Source of the DNA: Lunularia cruciata
Taxonomy: Eukaryota > Streptophyta > Marchantiopsida > Lunulariales > Lunulariaceae
Reading direction: 5' to 3'
NCBI GenBank assembly: GCA_948567375.1
Contig: OX419761.1
Span: 27,964,501 to 28,028,500 of the forward strand
Length of the DNA stretch: 64,000 nucleotides
This document shows, in pieces, positions 22,801-31,248 of this stretch. A program made the position numbers and the translations under genes. Below the pieces are notes generated by a model, which was not told where the DNA came from, did not search any database, and worked only from the letters and a program-made list of their open reading frames with translations. Numbering within the stretch: position 1 is the stretch's first letter; each line of letters starts with the position of its first letter.

Positions 22801-24710
22801 TCCATGCTTGTGTCCACACCTGAAGCTCCTCCTTCAGAATCAGATTCCCAATAATCAGAAGATGGGGTATCTGAATGTGAAGTGTTGGTGGTGTTAGTCA
22901 CAGGAACAGTGACTCTATGGTTTGATGGCCCAATCCTTAAGTACCCTTTGTGCCATCGATCAGTTGTGCGTGCTGCTCTCAACCATGGCCTCCCAAGAAG
23001 TAAGTCATAGCTTGAATCCTTCAAGACTTGGAAAGTCATGAGATTTTGAACTCCCATAACTGAAACTACCACCTTATCCATCACTCCTACTGGTCGAACT
23101 TGTTGCTTGTTTGCCATGCTCACCACAAATGTTGAAGCTCTTGAGGGTATCATACCCAACTTCTTCATCAACCTTTCTGACATGGCATTCACTGCTGATC
23201 CTCCATCAACCAATGCATCCTTGATGTTGTGACCATTCACTCTCACATCAATCTTGGAGGCATATTCACAAGCCTCCCATGGTGCTGGCTTGGCATCCAC
23301 CACCCCCATTGATACTGGAACTTTTGCCTTCTTCTTCTTTTTGCTCCTTGTAGAACTCAAACCACCTCTAAGCTCCTTTCTCAAGGTAGGGTTCAAAGCA
23401 ATTAATTGGCCCACTGTGATGTTAGCCTTGTGACTACCAACATCCTCCAACACATTGTAGTTCCATTGTTGCTTGGAGATCAAGAAGTCCTCCATCCCCA
23501 ACTTCTTCCTTGGAGTCTTTGTTGTTGATGGTGTTGAGGTGCGAGTGCTCCTAGTAGACATAGGAGTATCCTTGCTTGAAGTAAATCCTTGAGAAGAGTG
23601 AACATCCTCTGCAAAACGAGCTCTCTTCTTCTCTTGTGCCAAAAGCTCCAAATTAGGACCCTTGGAGTTTGAGCACTCTCCCTTCTCATACTTGCTCTCA
23701 ACCACATCTATGGATGCTATCCCCTTACCTTTGTTGGGATTAGGAGCCACTTGGGTTTCACTAGCTCCCTCTTTCCCTCTATTGGCTCCCTCATAACCCC
23801 TTCCTCCATGGTAAGTGGAATTTGGGCAATTCCTTTGGATATGGCCTCTTCCTCCACAACCAAAACAATTTCTATCATTGAAATTGTTGGCTGGTTGGCC
23901 TCCTCTATATGGATAGTTTCCATAACTCCTAGGTCCTCTCCCTACATTCTGATCCACCTCTCTCTTCTCCCATAGTTGCACCACATTGATCTTGAGATCC
24001 GCAAGTTGTTCTGTGATGGTTTGGAGTGGATCTTTTGGTGGAGGTGCAAGAATTGGAGCAACTACTACTTGTGGTGCAACCCTTGTCACCAAAGTATCAG
24101 AAGTTCCACCATACTTGTAGCCTTCAGGAGGATGCACAACCTCCTTCACCACCAAATCACTCTCATCCCCTTCCAAACTCTCCTCCATACGAATTGCGAT
24201 CTTGATAGCTTCAACCTTGGAAGAAGGTTTCTCATATCTCACCTTGCTTCTAATTTGTGGTCTCAATCCTCCCACAAAATTCTTGGTGAGCATGGCCCCT
24301 ATGCCAATCATTGTAGTCTCCACATCATCCCCACCCTTCCTCAACACTATGCGAAATCTGGACTCCAACTTTTCCACTCTTTCCACATAGACCCTCACTT
24401 TCTCTCCATCTCCTTGCTTGAGAAATGTAACCTCACTCATCAATCTCTCATAACTCTCATCAGGAAGAAAGTTCTCAATGAGTGCTGAAGTCAAAGTCTC
24501 CCAAGACTCCTCTTCCCCCTCTCTCCTCTCTCTCTTTTGGTATTCTGACTCATACCATGTAAGTGCTGCATCCTCAAAGAAATCTGGTAATAATGAGGCC
24601 CACTCATTCTTCCTCCTCTCATTGTTTCCTATGCAAGCTCTCTTGAAGTCTCTCACAAAGGCCTCCACATCTTCTCCATCCTTGCCAAAGAAAACCGGAA
24701 GTTTCCCCAT
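19884..24710 (-). CDS. Element C gag-pol polyprotein, 1608 codons, unbroken
   Basis: The start ATG at 24710 gives M-G-K-L-P-V-F-F-G-K. Gag core spans about 1-200 (ALTWYESEYQ near 49-58), and a CCHC knuckle C282-x2-C285-x4-H290-x4-C295 follows. Protease has D502-G-G and LLGRPWL near 571. RT has VCVDY near 791-795 and the catalytic FIDD at 891-894, with Phe where Tyr is usual. RNase H has D1042, E1084 and D1109. Integrase has a zinc-finger region (H1252, H1260, C1291, C1294) and D1322, D1382, E1418, with 35 residues between the last two. GPF-type motifs occur near 1570. No chromodomain follows; the frame stops at ..K-M-Y-H-R-R. All catalytic residues are present, so this copy could be active. 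Confidence 0.95.
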   Translation of the reverse strand: MGKLPVFFGKDGEDVEAFVRDFKRACIGNNERRKNEWASLLPDFFEDAALTWYESEYQKRERREGEEESWETLTSALIENFLPDESYERLMSEVTFLKQGDGEKVRVYVERVEKLESRFRIVLRKGGDDVETTMIGIGAMLTKNFVGGLRPQIRSKVRYEKPSSKVEAIKIAIRMEESLEGDESDLVVKEVVHPPEGYKYGGTSDTLVTRVAPQVVVAPILAPPPKDPLQTITEQLADLKINVVQLWEKREVDQNVGRGPRSYGNYPYRGGQPANNFNDRNCFGCGGRGHIQRNCPNSTYHGGRGYEGANRGKEGASETQVAPNPNKGKGIASIDVVESKYEKGECSNSKGPNLELLAQEKKRARFAEDVHSSQGFTSSKDTPMSTRSTRTSTPSTTKTPRKKLGMEDFLISKQQWNYNVLEDVGSHKANITVGQLIALNPTLRKELRGGLSSTRSKKKKKAKVPVSMGVVDAKPAPWEACEYASKIDVRVNGHNIKDALVDGGSAVNAMSERLMKKLGMIPSRASTFVVSMANKQQVRPVGVMDKVVVSVMGVQNLMTFQVLKDSSYDLLLGRPWLRAARTTDRWHKGYLRIGPSNHRVTVPVTNTTNTSHSDTPSSDYWESDSEGGASGVDTSMEEETSTEEDESESDSDVYPLCAMDFAPKPEVLKDPDKSPLTLEEVERRLSTLKYGPNVTKEEKVRFEEIFRKFIHVFAFSYKDLKEVTLEEHKIEVESHARPIRQKQRRISPPISLVVKEEIDKLKEAGFIFEVENSEWVSPIVIVKKKNGKLRVCVDYKKLNAVTKKDYYPLPFIDEILEEVAGHERYSFGDGYSGYNQIKIAPEHQQLTTFTTPWGTYAFKVMPFGLCNAPATFQRFMNKVFEPFIGKFVRDFIDDFCVYGSKEEHFEHLIKVLQRLDEANASLNPEKCIFGCEEGLLLGHIISKDGIAVDPEKVRKISDLPFPSSLTKLRQFLGMVGYYRRFIFSFSNKAYALTIYMKKGVDYMVILEDKEALKAFEELKQSLVVAPILAKPDWSKPFILYTDASNVAIGCTLSQLDQDGHDHPIAYASRQMVSAEKNYSVTEREGLAVIFGLKKFRHYLIGGKATIVTDHKALKYIFNKPNVEGRLARWMILLSEYDYTIEDRPGKKHANADLLSRAYDHDGDEPVDDSFPDEELMTISVTQEVPMEYKEIVDFVTRGNYPEGMHARERKALAARSRPYTMVDDILFHQGADGLLRRAVGKEESILLIKEFHEGLVCGGHFAGKVTAFKILDAGYHWRGIFKDCLDYCKTCHVCQAFARKSTSTPPLRSIPLLGPFEKWGIDFVGPLNRTPRNNRYIVVVTDYLTKWVEARPLRDKNEDEVGRFLYERIITRFGCPLELVSDRGGEFTGSITTAMLRHFSITHRVTTSYKPNSNGLAERTNQTLCMMLAKDAEMEGAKHHWDKRIHAVLWEYRTTMKTSTGYSPFQLVYGIESTLPIHFDLPTFQSIHRRLKKAQGSDAEKSRKDQLMELEEARAVAMVRVEQAQRKQKESYDKRQGKKKVEPFKEGDWVMLFDSIRFKRVQKKFLPKYFGPFIVEKVWGNYTYDLKELGGRHFDRINHDKLKMYHRR

Positions 24711-24945
24711 CTTAACCCCTCACTATCTTTCTTTTCTCTTAATTTTTTTTTTCTCTTTTCTTTTCTCTCACTCTATTACTAATAGAGTATATACATGACT
24801 AACACCATCTGAGAATAATCCACTCTAGGGAACACAAAAGGTTCAGGTTGCTCCAAGATTTCTATAGCAACATCAAATCCTAGAGTGCATATTAATCTAA
24901 CTCTCATGGATAGTTTATCCATAAGTTGAAAGATTATCTCCATCA

Positions 24946-26238
24946 CTAATCTTGAGAACTAGCTGATGAAGGTGGTAGTATTTCTGTAGCTGTACTAAGA
25001 CTCTCTCCAAGATCCTTCACCAAAGTTTCCAAAAGTGCTTTTACTCCACTACACTCATGTCCTTTTGGAAGTCCTTCAACTCCACAAACCTCACACAACT
25101 CTTTGGTCTTAGATCTTCTCCCTCCCAATCTTGGTGAAGAAGGTCCAACATGCAAACCCAAGTCAAGTAAGCCTCTCCTTTCCCTCAATCTCTTGCTCTC
25201 AAAGGTCAATGGACATGAACTTGCCTTATGTCCCTTCTCTCCACATAGAAAGCACTTAGACTCACTCTTTCCTCCAAGTGGTGTAGGTTTTTGGATCCTC
25301 TCAACACTCTCTTCAAATTCTATTGTAAACTCTCTTTTCCTCAAATCCACCCCTACAATCACCTCAAACCCTTGGGGAACCTTGCATAATCTCAATTTCC
25401 ACTCTTGATGACTCTCCATGTTCCCCAAGATGAATCTAAACACTCAAACATGCTTTTTGTTGATCTCAAGCTTCTCATGCATGAGATCTCCACTCTGCAG
25501 AATTGACCCTTCCTCACAATGTCATTCAAATCTCCCAACCAATACGTCACAGTCCTCTGAAATTTTGCACACTTGATCACAACTCCAGGGCGTCCCTCCC
25601 TGCAAAATTTCAGATCTTTTCATTGAGCCATTTGGCCTAGACACCTTTCTATTCAGCACCCATATTTCAGATTTGGTCTGAAAACCACCCCCCTCACTTC
25701 AAAAACTCATCACGCCCTGCGCAAAAACGATCTCTCTCTAATTTTTGTGGCAGCAGGTAGGATACAATGCACTGAATTTTCTTGGAAATTTTCAGGACAA
25801 TTCACTGAAAATTGAAGAAATGGCAGACTCTGTACAATTTTCCAGAGAGCATGCAGTTGCGGGAGCACTTTACCCTATCAACTTTCAAAAATTCTAGCCC
25901 AGTGCGCATAGAAGCTCTCTCAATAATTTCAAGTGTGCTAACTGAAAGATAACCCAAGCTATCATGTGTAGAAATCTCAAGTCCAGATCTCAAACTTGAG
26001 ATTTTGCCCAAAATCACCTTAATCCCCAAAATCTGCAATCCACCTCACACAATCTCTCCAATTCCTCTCATGTGTACAAGATGTACAAAATCACCTCAAA
26101 GACATCATAATGAACTACAGGGTATACAAATGGATCTTGGTTCTCTAACATAAGTTCAGCCCTCTCCTCTCCTAATGTTCTCTCCAAGTGAGCTCTCATA
26201 GCCTCCTTCTGCCTAATGTAGAATTGGACGCGGAACAT
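24946..26238 (-). CDS. Element C extra gene (ORF0): two exons, zinc-knuckle protein
   Basis: Exon 1 is 26238-26095: ATG, then exactly 48 codons ending V-H-Y-D-V-F-E, then a GTGATT donor. Exon 2 would start at 25435 after GTGTTTAG and run to a stop at 24946. It carries C-F-L-C-G-E-K-G-H-K-A-S-S-C (a CCHC knuckle) and a second Cys/His cluster, C-E-V-C-x8-H-E-C. Copies D and E keep the 144-bp exon, donor and acceptor, and there the two exons join in frame. In C one extra G just after the acceptor (GGGG for GGG) shifts the join, so C may use the inner ATG (M-E-S-H-Q, near 25420) instead. The gene ends 236 bp before gag. Role unknown; RNA binding is likely. Splicing is inferred. Confidence 0.55.
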
Positions 26239-26254
26239 TATCTTGCCTTCTAGA

Positions 26255-26279
26255 GAGGTCCCGGCAACGGAACCAAAAA
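26255..26279 (-). other. Primer binding site of family II, Asp-tRNA type
   Basis: In element sense the bases after the 5' LTR are TTTTTGGTTCCGTTGCCGGG. This is close to the Asp-tRNA primer site known from Athila/Tat elements (TGGCGCCGTTGCCGGGG), with two mismatches in the core. The same block is recognisable next to the right LTRs of D and E. Confidence 0.6.
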
Positions 26280-26971
26280 TGTGAGCCGGCCTGTCTCTCA
26301 CTCAGGATGAACCTCTGATGGCTATTATGGTAGCGCACCATGGACTAAGAAGGCAAGGAACCCCAACTCCATCATACTCCTCCAAGGCTAACACTCCAAG
26401 ACTCAAGACATTGCTCACTAGAGAACTCAATGAGAGAGAGATAGTTGCAAATGAAAGGATGATGAGTACCTCCTCACTCCTTGTTTATATACTTGCGAAA
26501 TAGTTACGTACCAAAGTTACTAATTACCGTAGTAACTCAAGTTACTAGACTAAAAGTCAAGTAAAGTCAAAAAGTAGAAAGGAATATCCATTCACATGGG
26601 CATATTCCCCTAAGCATGTGGTCTTATCTTGACCCAACCACTAAAGCAAGGATTCCTTCACATGGGCTATCCTTGGACTAAAGAAGAATCCAAAACAAAA
26701 AGGCTTGCGGGCCCAAGAGTTCTCAACTCTTTCCCCAAAGCCAAACACCTAGGAATAATACCAAGTCAACACACTAAAATCCAAAATAGTGGTGCTCATC
26801 TTTTCTACTTCCTCTAAAGTAAGGTCCCATCTATCTTAGCTATGACTAACTTTAGCTAACCATGACTAATATAGAACCATCCTTTATCTCTATATAAATA
26901 ATATCTCTTAAGTACTTGTAATACCAAGCTAAATATCACAATACCACACACATGCACAAATGGGTGTTACA
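26280..26971 (-). repeat. 5' LTR of element C
   Basis: It is 692 bp long and reads as identical to the 3' LTR. In element sense a TATATAAA box lies at 26491-26484, preceded by GCAAG. This is the likely promoter for the genomic RNA. Confidence 0.9.
26484..26491 (-). promoter_or_regulatory. TATA box of family II LTR
   Basis: TATATAAA on the minus strand lies about 205 bp inside the 5' LTR end that faces gag-pol. It is also present in the LTRs of D and E. Confidence 0.55.
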
Positions 26972-26975
26972 GCCC

Positions 26976-28150
26976 ACCAAATTTGGCGACGAGATAGATC
27001 CTTCTGCGTCTCAAGGTACTAGAGGTTTGTGGTCTGTCTCTACTACAAATGCCTTCTCACCTAAGTAGTGCTTCCAATGCTTGGTTGCTAGAACAATGGT
27101 CAACTCTTCTCGTTCCGTGGTGTGGTAGTTGCGCTCTGCCGGTAACAACTTTCGGGAAAAATATGCAATTGGATGCCATCCGTCATGCCACTCTTGTTGT
27201 AGGATTGCTCCTATTGCTACGCCTGATGCATCTGTAGCCAACTTGATTGGACATTTTGGGTCATACCACTTCAAGATTGGTGCATGTAGCAAGGCGGTCT
27301 TCAATTCTTGAAAGGCCAACTCTTGTGCAGTTCCCCATGTCCACTTCTTCCCCTTGCCAAGTAGTGCCGTTAAAGGCTGTGCCACCTTGGAGAAGTCCTT
27401 GACAAATCTACAATAGAATCCCGTCAACCCCAGGAAGCTCTTAAGTTGAGTCTGATCTTCTGGGGCACTCCATTTTTGAATGACCTCTATTTTATTTGTC
27501 AATACTTGAATGCCCTCTGCACTTACTCTATGCCCTAAGTAGTCTACTTCAGACGTGCCAAACTCACACTTTGAGATTTTGGCGTACAACTGATTCCATC
27601 TTAGAATTTGGAGGACCTCTCGTAGATGTTGTTTGTGTTCTATCATCGTGCTACTATATACTAAGATATCATCGAAGAAGACGATAATAGACTTATCCAA
27701 GTATGGACTAAATATGTCATTCATTAGGCTCATGAAAGTGGCAGGCGCATTGGTGAGGCCAAAAGGCATCACAAGATACTCAAAGTGGCCATACCTGGTT
27801 CAAAAGGCAGTTTTGTACACATCCTCCTATGCAATTTGGATTTGATTGTAACCGCTCCGCAAGTCCAGTTTGGTGAAGTATCTCGCTCCATGGAGTTGAT
27901 CAAACAGGTCATCCATGCGAGGTAAGGGGTATTTGTTCTTCACTGTTTGTTGATTGAGACCCCGATAGTCAATGCACATGCGCATTGTACCATCCTTCTT
28001 CTTCACAAACAAGACAGAGGCCCCATATGGTGATACGCTAGGTTGGATGAACCCTTTCTGTAGCATCTCCTCAATTTGAGTCTTACACTCCTCCAACTCA
28101 TGAGGTGATAGGCGATATGGGGCCTTACAAGGAGGTGTCTTCCCCGGGAG
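26976..28150 (-). pseudogene. Element B reverse transcriptase and RNase H
   Basis: On the minus strand the RT fingers ([32 protein letters not shown]) run to YNQIQIA, then a stop. The frame reopens as [20 protein letters not shown] and reaches the catalytic [11 protein letters not shown] at about 27680. RNase H starts at [14 protein letters not shown] and continues to [11 protein letters not shown] and a TGA near 27013. Element C cuts the domain at 26972. This enzyme would copy the element RNA into DNA. The stops make the copy inactive. Confidence 0.88.
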
Positions 28151-28360
28151 TGTCTCTATTTTGTGATCTACTCACCTTTTAGGTGGTAATCCTGAGGGTA
28201 GATCATCGGGAAAGACATCTTGAAACTCATCCACCACATCCTTCAATTTCTTAGGAATTTGTCCAGCGAGTTGTGCACTCTAGACTTCTCTTATTAGACC
28301 CATAAAACATCTATCGGTCTTACAGACAGTTGTCGTCCCTACGACATATAGAGGCAGTTT

Positions 28361-28740
28361 CTACCTGTGTGATTTTTCTTTAACCCCAATGGTTGACCAT
28401 TGGTGGGTTCTCACTAATTTCTTCCTCCAATCCACCATTGGGTTGTAATGCTCCATCCATGGCATGCCTAAAATTGCATCATAACGGGCTAACTGTATCA
28501 CTCGCCACTCAATTACTTCCTGATATTCTCCTACAGAGAGGGTTACCGGTCTAGGTAATGATTCAATCCTCTCTGTTTGCCCATTTGGTAACTCTACTTC
28601 TTCACTTCCATCTCTCTCTAGATCCATTCCCAAGCTTATTGCAACAGAGCGAGACAAGAAATTCTCTATTGCTCCCGGATCTATTAATACTTTCACTTGA
28701 TTACCTTCTAGAATTCAATCAATTGTGAGGTTCCCTTTTG
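28361..28740 (-). pseudogene. Element B aspartic protease
   Basis: The minus strand reads V-K-V-L-I-D-P-G-A-I-E-N-F-L-S, then ISLGMDLERDG and YDAILGMPWMEHYNP. It is the retropepsin fold with D-P-G where D-S/T-G is usual; A shares the Pro. The stretch to gag contains stops. Confidence 0.75.
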
Positions 28741-28829
28741 GGATCTTTGTGCATTATTCTTCTTCCTTCCCTTGCTTCTCTGCTTCCTTATTGAGCCAGT
28801 AAGGCCGCGAGGTACATTTACTGGCGATC

Positions 28830-29906
28830 TTTGTTTTCCAAAGTGGTTTCCACCTCCTCCTCTTCAATGTGCCTCTCCATGTTGTTCAAAGATTGCCTGT
28901 ACGAAGGCTGAGGGCCTCTAGGGAAACAAGTGCGACAATTGGTAGATATGTGCCCAATACGGCCACAATTGTAACAAGGGCATTGTTCTCCTCGAATCCC
29001 TTCTCCTCGTGGGACTCCATCTCTTCGTTCTTCTACCCGTCCTCGCTCCCCTTGAAGCGGCCGTGCTCCTCGATCTCGGAATCAAAGGTTGCCCAATTCC
29101 ATCGGTACTGGTCCACCCATGTGTGGCATTTCTGCCCGATAATGTTGAGGTGGAACTACTCCTTCACCTCCACCTAATGCTCTGGCTATTCTCTGCGCAC
29201 AAGCAATAGCTTCAAATACCGTGCGAGGGTTTTGCACCATGACTTCTTGGCGAATCCGCTCTTTCAACCCTCGTTTGAAATTGTCGAGAGCCTCTGCTGG
29301 ACTCATGTCGGTAATTGCAACTTGTAGATCCAGAAATGCCTCCACATACTCTTGTACACTATTCTTCTGTCTCAATCCCCATAGTCGGGTTTGAGCCATC
29401 TGCACAGAATCCACCGATTTGAAATTCTTCAGCAGTCCTTCTTGCATTGCTGTCCATGTGACCTCCCTTGTCTCTGCCAGCATGGATCGTTCCCAAGCAT
29501 CATACCATGTGAGGGCTTTATCGGTCAAGTACCCACATGCAAACACACCTGCAGCATGCTCTGTGATCTCTATTGAGAATGATCAAAAATATCGATTCAT
29601 TCTCGAGATCCAATTTTCCACTACTCCCATCGTACGCTGCTCCTTGTAAGGCTTGATGTTGCAGGTCTTCTTCATCCGGAGTAGCAATGTGGCTTCATCG
29701 TTGATAGGGTTTGTAGGCACAGGTGCCTCTCCAAGTACTTCAATCGCAGGTACTGGGTTTTGAGACGGCTCTTCTTCTTGCATGGCTTGATCGTTCCTGA
29801 GGATCTGCACTTGACTTTGCAATGTCTCCATGGTCATCTTAATCTCTCAAAATTCATTCAACATCCCTTGCATTCCTTGCACCTGCTCTTGCAACTGCGG
29901 ATCCAT
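28830..29906 (-). pseudogene. Element B gag
   Basis: The ATG at 29906 starts M-D-P-Q-L-Q-E-Q. The core LTWYDAWERSM and TRLWGLRQKNSVQEYVEAFL lies at 29546-29300, and a CCHC knuckle (C-Y-N-C-G-R-I-G-H-I-S-T-N-C) near 28975-28930. TGA stops follow ..R-Y-F and ..E-L-G-N-L, the same two places as in element A. Both could be CGA to TGA changes. Confidence 0.8.
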
Positions 29907-29939
29907 GGTTCTTGCAACACCCAATTGCTAACGTCTACT

Positions 29940-30369
29940 TCAATACAGAGTCAATATAATCACTCTGGAAGGCGCACGAACTATCGGAACTACCATTGGG
30001 ACCTCTGACGCTATCACTTGTTGATAATACTCCTCACCAAAATTCCTAACCACAAAATCTCTAAACATCACTTTCGGTCTCACTACATAACGGATTTCTA
30101 CTTGAGTGTTGAAAGGGAGAGGATTTGGGACATTCATATCCATATTATCATAATAGAATGTAGATCGTCAAATCCCACTCTCTGTCATATATCACCACAG
30201 GTAGAATCACCGGGTTTGGTGAGTTCATCACTCTGTCCATGAATTCCGCACCAAAGTGATAAACTAGTGATACTCTCATCTGCTCACGCTGGATGTACAT
30301 AACTTTGATGTGGAATGGGTTTGAGAATGGAAAGCTAGGTGCGGGAAATTGTCCTCCCGGCGCATCCAT
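29940..30369 (-). pseudogene. Element B extra frame (ORF0)
   Basis: The ATG at 30369 gives M-D-A-P-G-G-Q-F-P-A-P-S-F-P-F and stays open for 73 codons to ..I-Y-I-L-L. An overlapping frame then runs to 29940 (V-M-F-R-D-F-V-V-R-N-F-G-E-E-Y-Y). The frame change is at the same place as in element A. No known domain is seen. It lies about 130 bp after the primer site and directly before gag. Confidence 0.55.
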
Positions 30370-30496
30370 CCCATCCGCTCTCTAAAGTCCTTCCTAAGTC
30401 TAGCGATTACTCTATGTTCTCCACCTCAAATTACTCAGTTTCAGTAGTTCGTGCTATTCCAAGAGGGGTGATCTACTCTCTTGGACTAGAACACTT

Positions 30497-30508
30497 GCTC
30501 TGATACCA
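30497..30508 (-). other. Primer binding site of element B
   Basis: GCTCTGATACCA on the plus strand is the reverse complement of the Met-tRNA site, 1 nt from the 5' LTR. Confidence 0.88.
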
Positions 30509-30509
30509 T

Positions 30510-31248
30510 TGTAATACTCCGAGGACAAGAGAAGAGAGAAAACACAGATTGCACACTCAAACATTCGATGCTCCAAGGGAGCACCTTCTCTTTATTATAT
30601 AGACAAAGAGGATCTCCTCCAAGGAAGCTCCACCATAGGATTAGGCACACAGATAGGTGACATGTCAGCAAGCTCCACCCTTGGATTACTTACTTGGATG
30701 GGTGACCTGTCTGGTCTAGGTCCTATCTGGTTGGTCAAACGAGCTTTGACCGAAAAAAATCTTTTAGGGAATCTTCCTGTAGGAATCTCAGAATCACATG
30801 AGTAAGGTACCGTTGGAAAGCTCTCAACGAGACAAAGCAGGGGGTAGGGAATGCCAACCTCTCCTTCATTGGGGGAGAAATTTGCACATTTTCGAGGCCT
30901 AATTCATCCGTTTAGGCCTCCGAAATTGCCTTCAAAGATTTCAGGCATATTTCGGTTCCTACTCTATTAGTAGAAGTCCCCTTTTGGTGATACCTCTTTC
31001 TGATCTGTTTAGTCCATCATGTGTAACATCCTTCAAGATGTTACCAAACCAATTCTCACCTTTAAATCATATGTCTAGCTATTGGTTCTAAGGTTCTCAA
31101 GTCTATTTCGGTTTCTGCCCTATTAGTAGAAGTACTCTTTTGGTGATACTTCTATCTGATCTATTTTTACCATCATGTATAACATCATTCTAGATGTTAC
31201 CAAACCAAATTTCACATCTAGATCACATGGCTTACCCTTGGTATTACA
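30510..31248 (-). repeat. 5' LTR of element B
   Basis: It is 739 bp and reads TGTAATACTCC to GGTATTACA on the plus strand. It holds the U3 tandem duplication and the TATATAATAAA box in reverse. Confidence 0.9.

Larger units (their letters stand above)
19144..26971 (-). mobile_element. Element C: intact Ty3/gypsy element (family II), minus strand
   Basis: The element is 7828 bp. Its two LTRs (19144-19835 and 26280-26971) are each 692 bp and keep a constant offset of 7136 bp; I see no difference between them. A 4-bp duplication GCCC flanks it (19140-19143 and 26972-26975). It has one unbroken gag-pol frame, a primer site of Asp-tRNA type and an extra small gene before gag. D-G-G in protease and the tRNA choice fit the non-chromodomain Tat/Athila side of Ty3/gypsy, which is inference. 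Everything points to a recent insertion. Confidence 0.92.
16823..31248 (-). mobile_element. Element B: family I chromovirus, minus strand, inside A
   Basis: Direct LTRs lie at 16823-17559 (3') and 30510-31248 (5'), in the opposite orientation to A. The Met-tRNA primer site (reverse complement at 30497-30508) and a polypurine tract (reverse complement at 17560-17575) are in place. Reading right to left, it holds ORF0, gag, protease, RT, RNase H (split by element C) and integrase with chromodomain. The flanking 5-mers (GATAC left, CTACC right) do not match, and about 1.4 kb of A is missing at the site. The two LTRs differ at several percent of positions by eye. Confidence 0.88.

Noticed and set aside
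19824-24798. Plus-strand open frames opposite gag-pol of C and E
   Set aside because: They are shadows of the long minus-strand coding region and have no independent similarity.
25436-25443. Start of the zinc-knuckle frame at 25443
   Set aside because: The codon there is GTG and lies in the inferred acceptor region. Either splicing from exon 1 or the ATG near 25420 is more likely.
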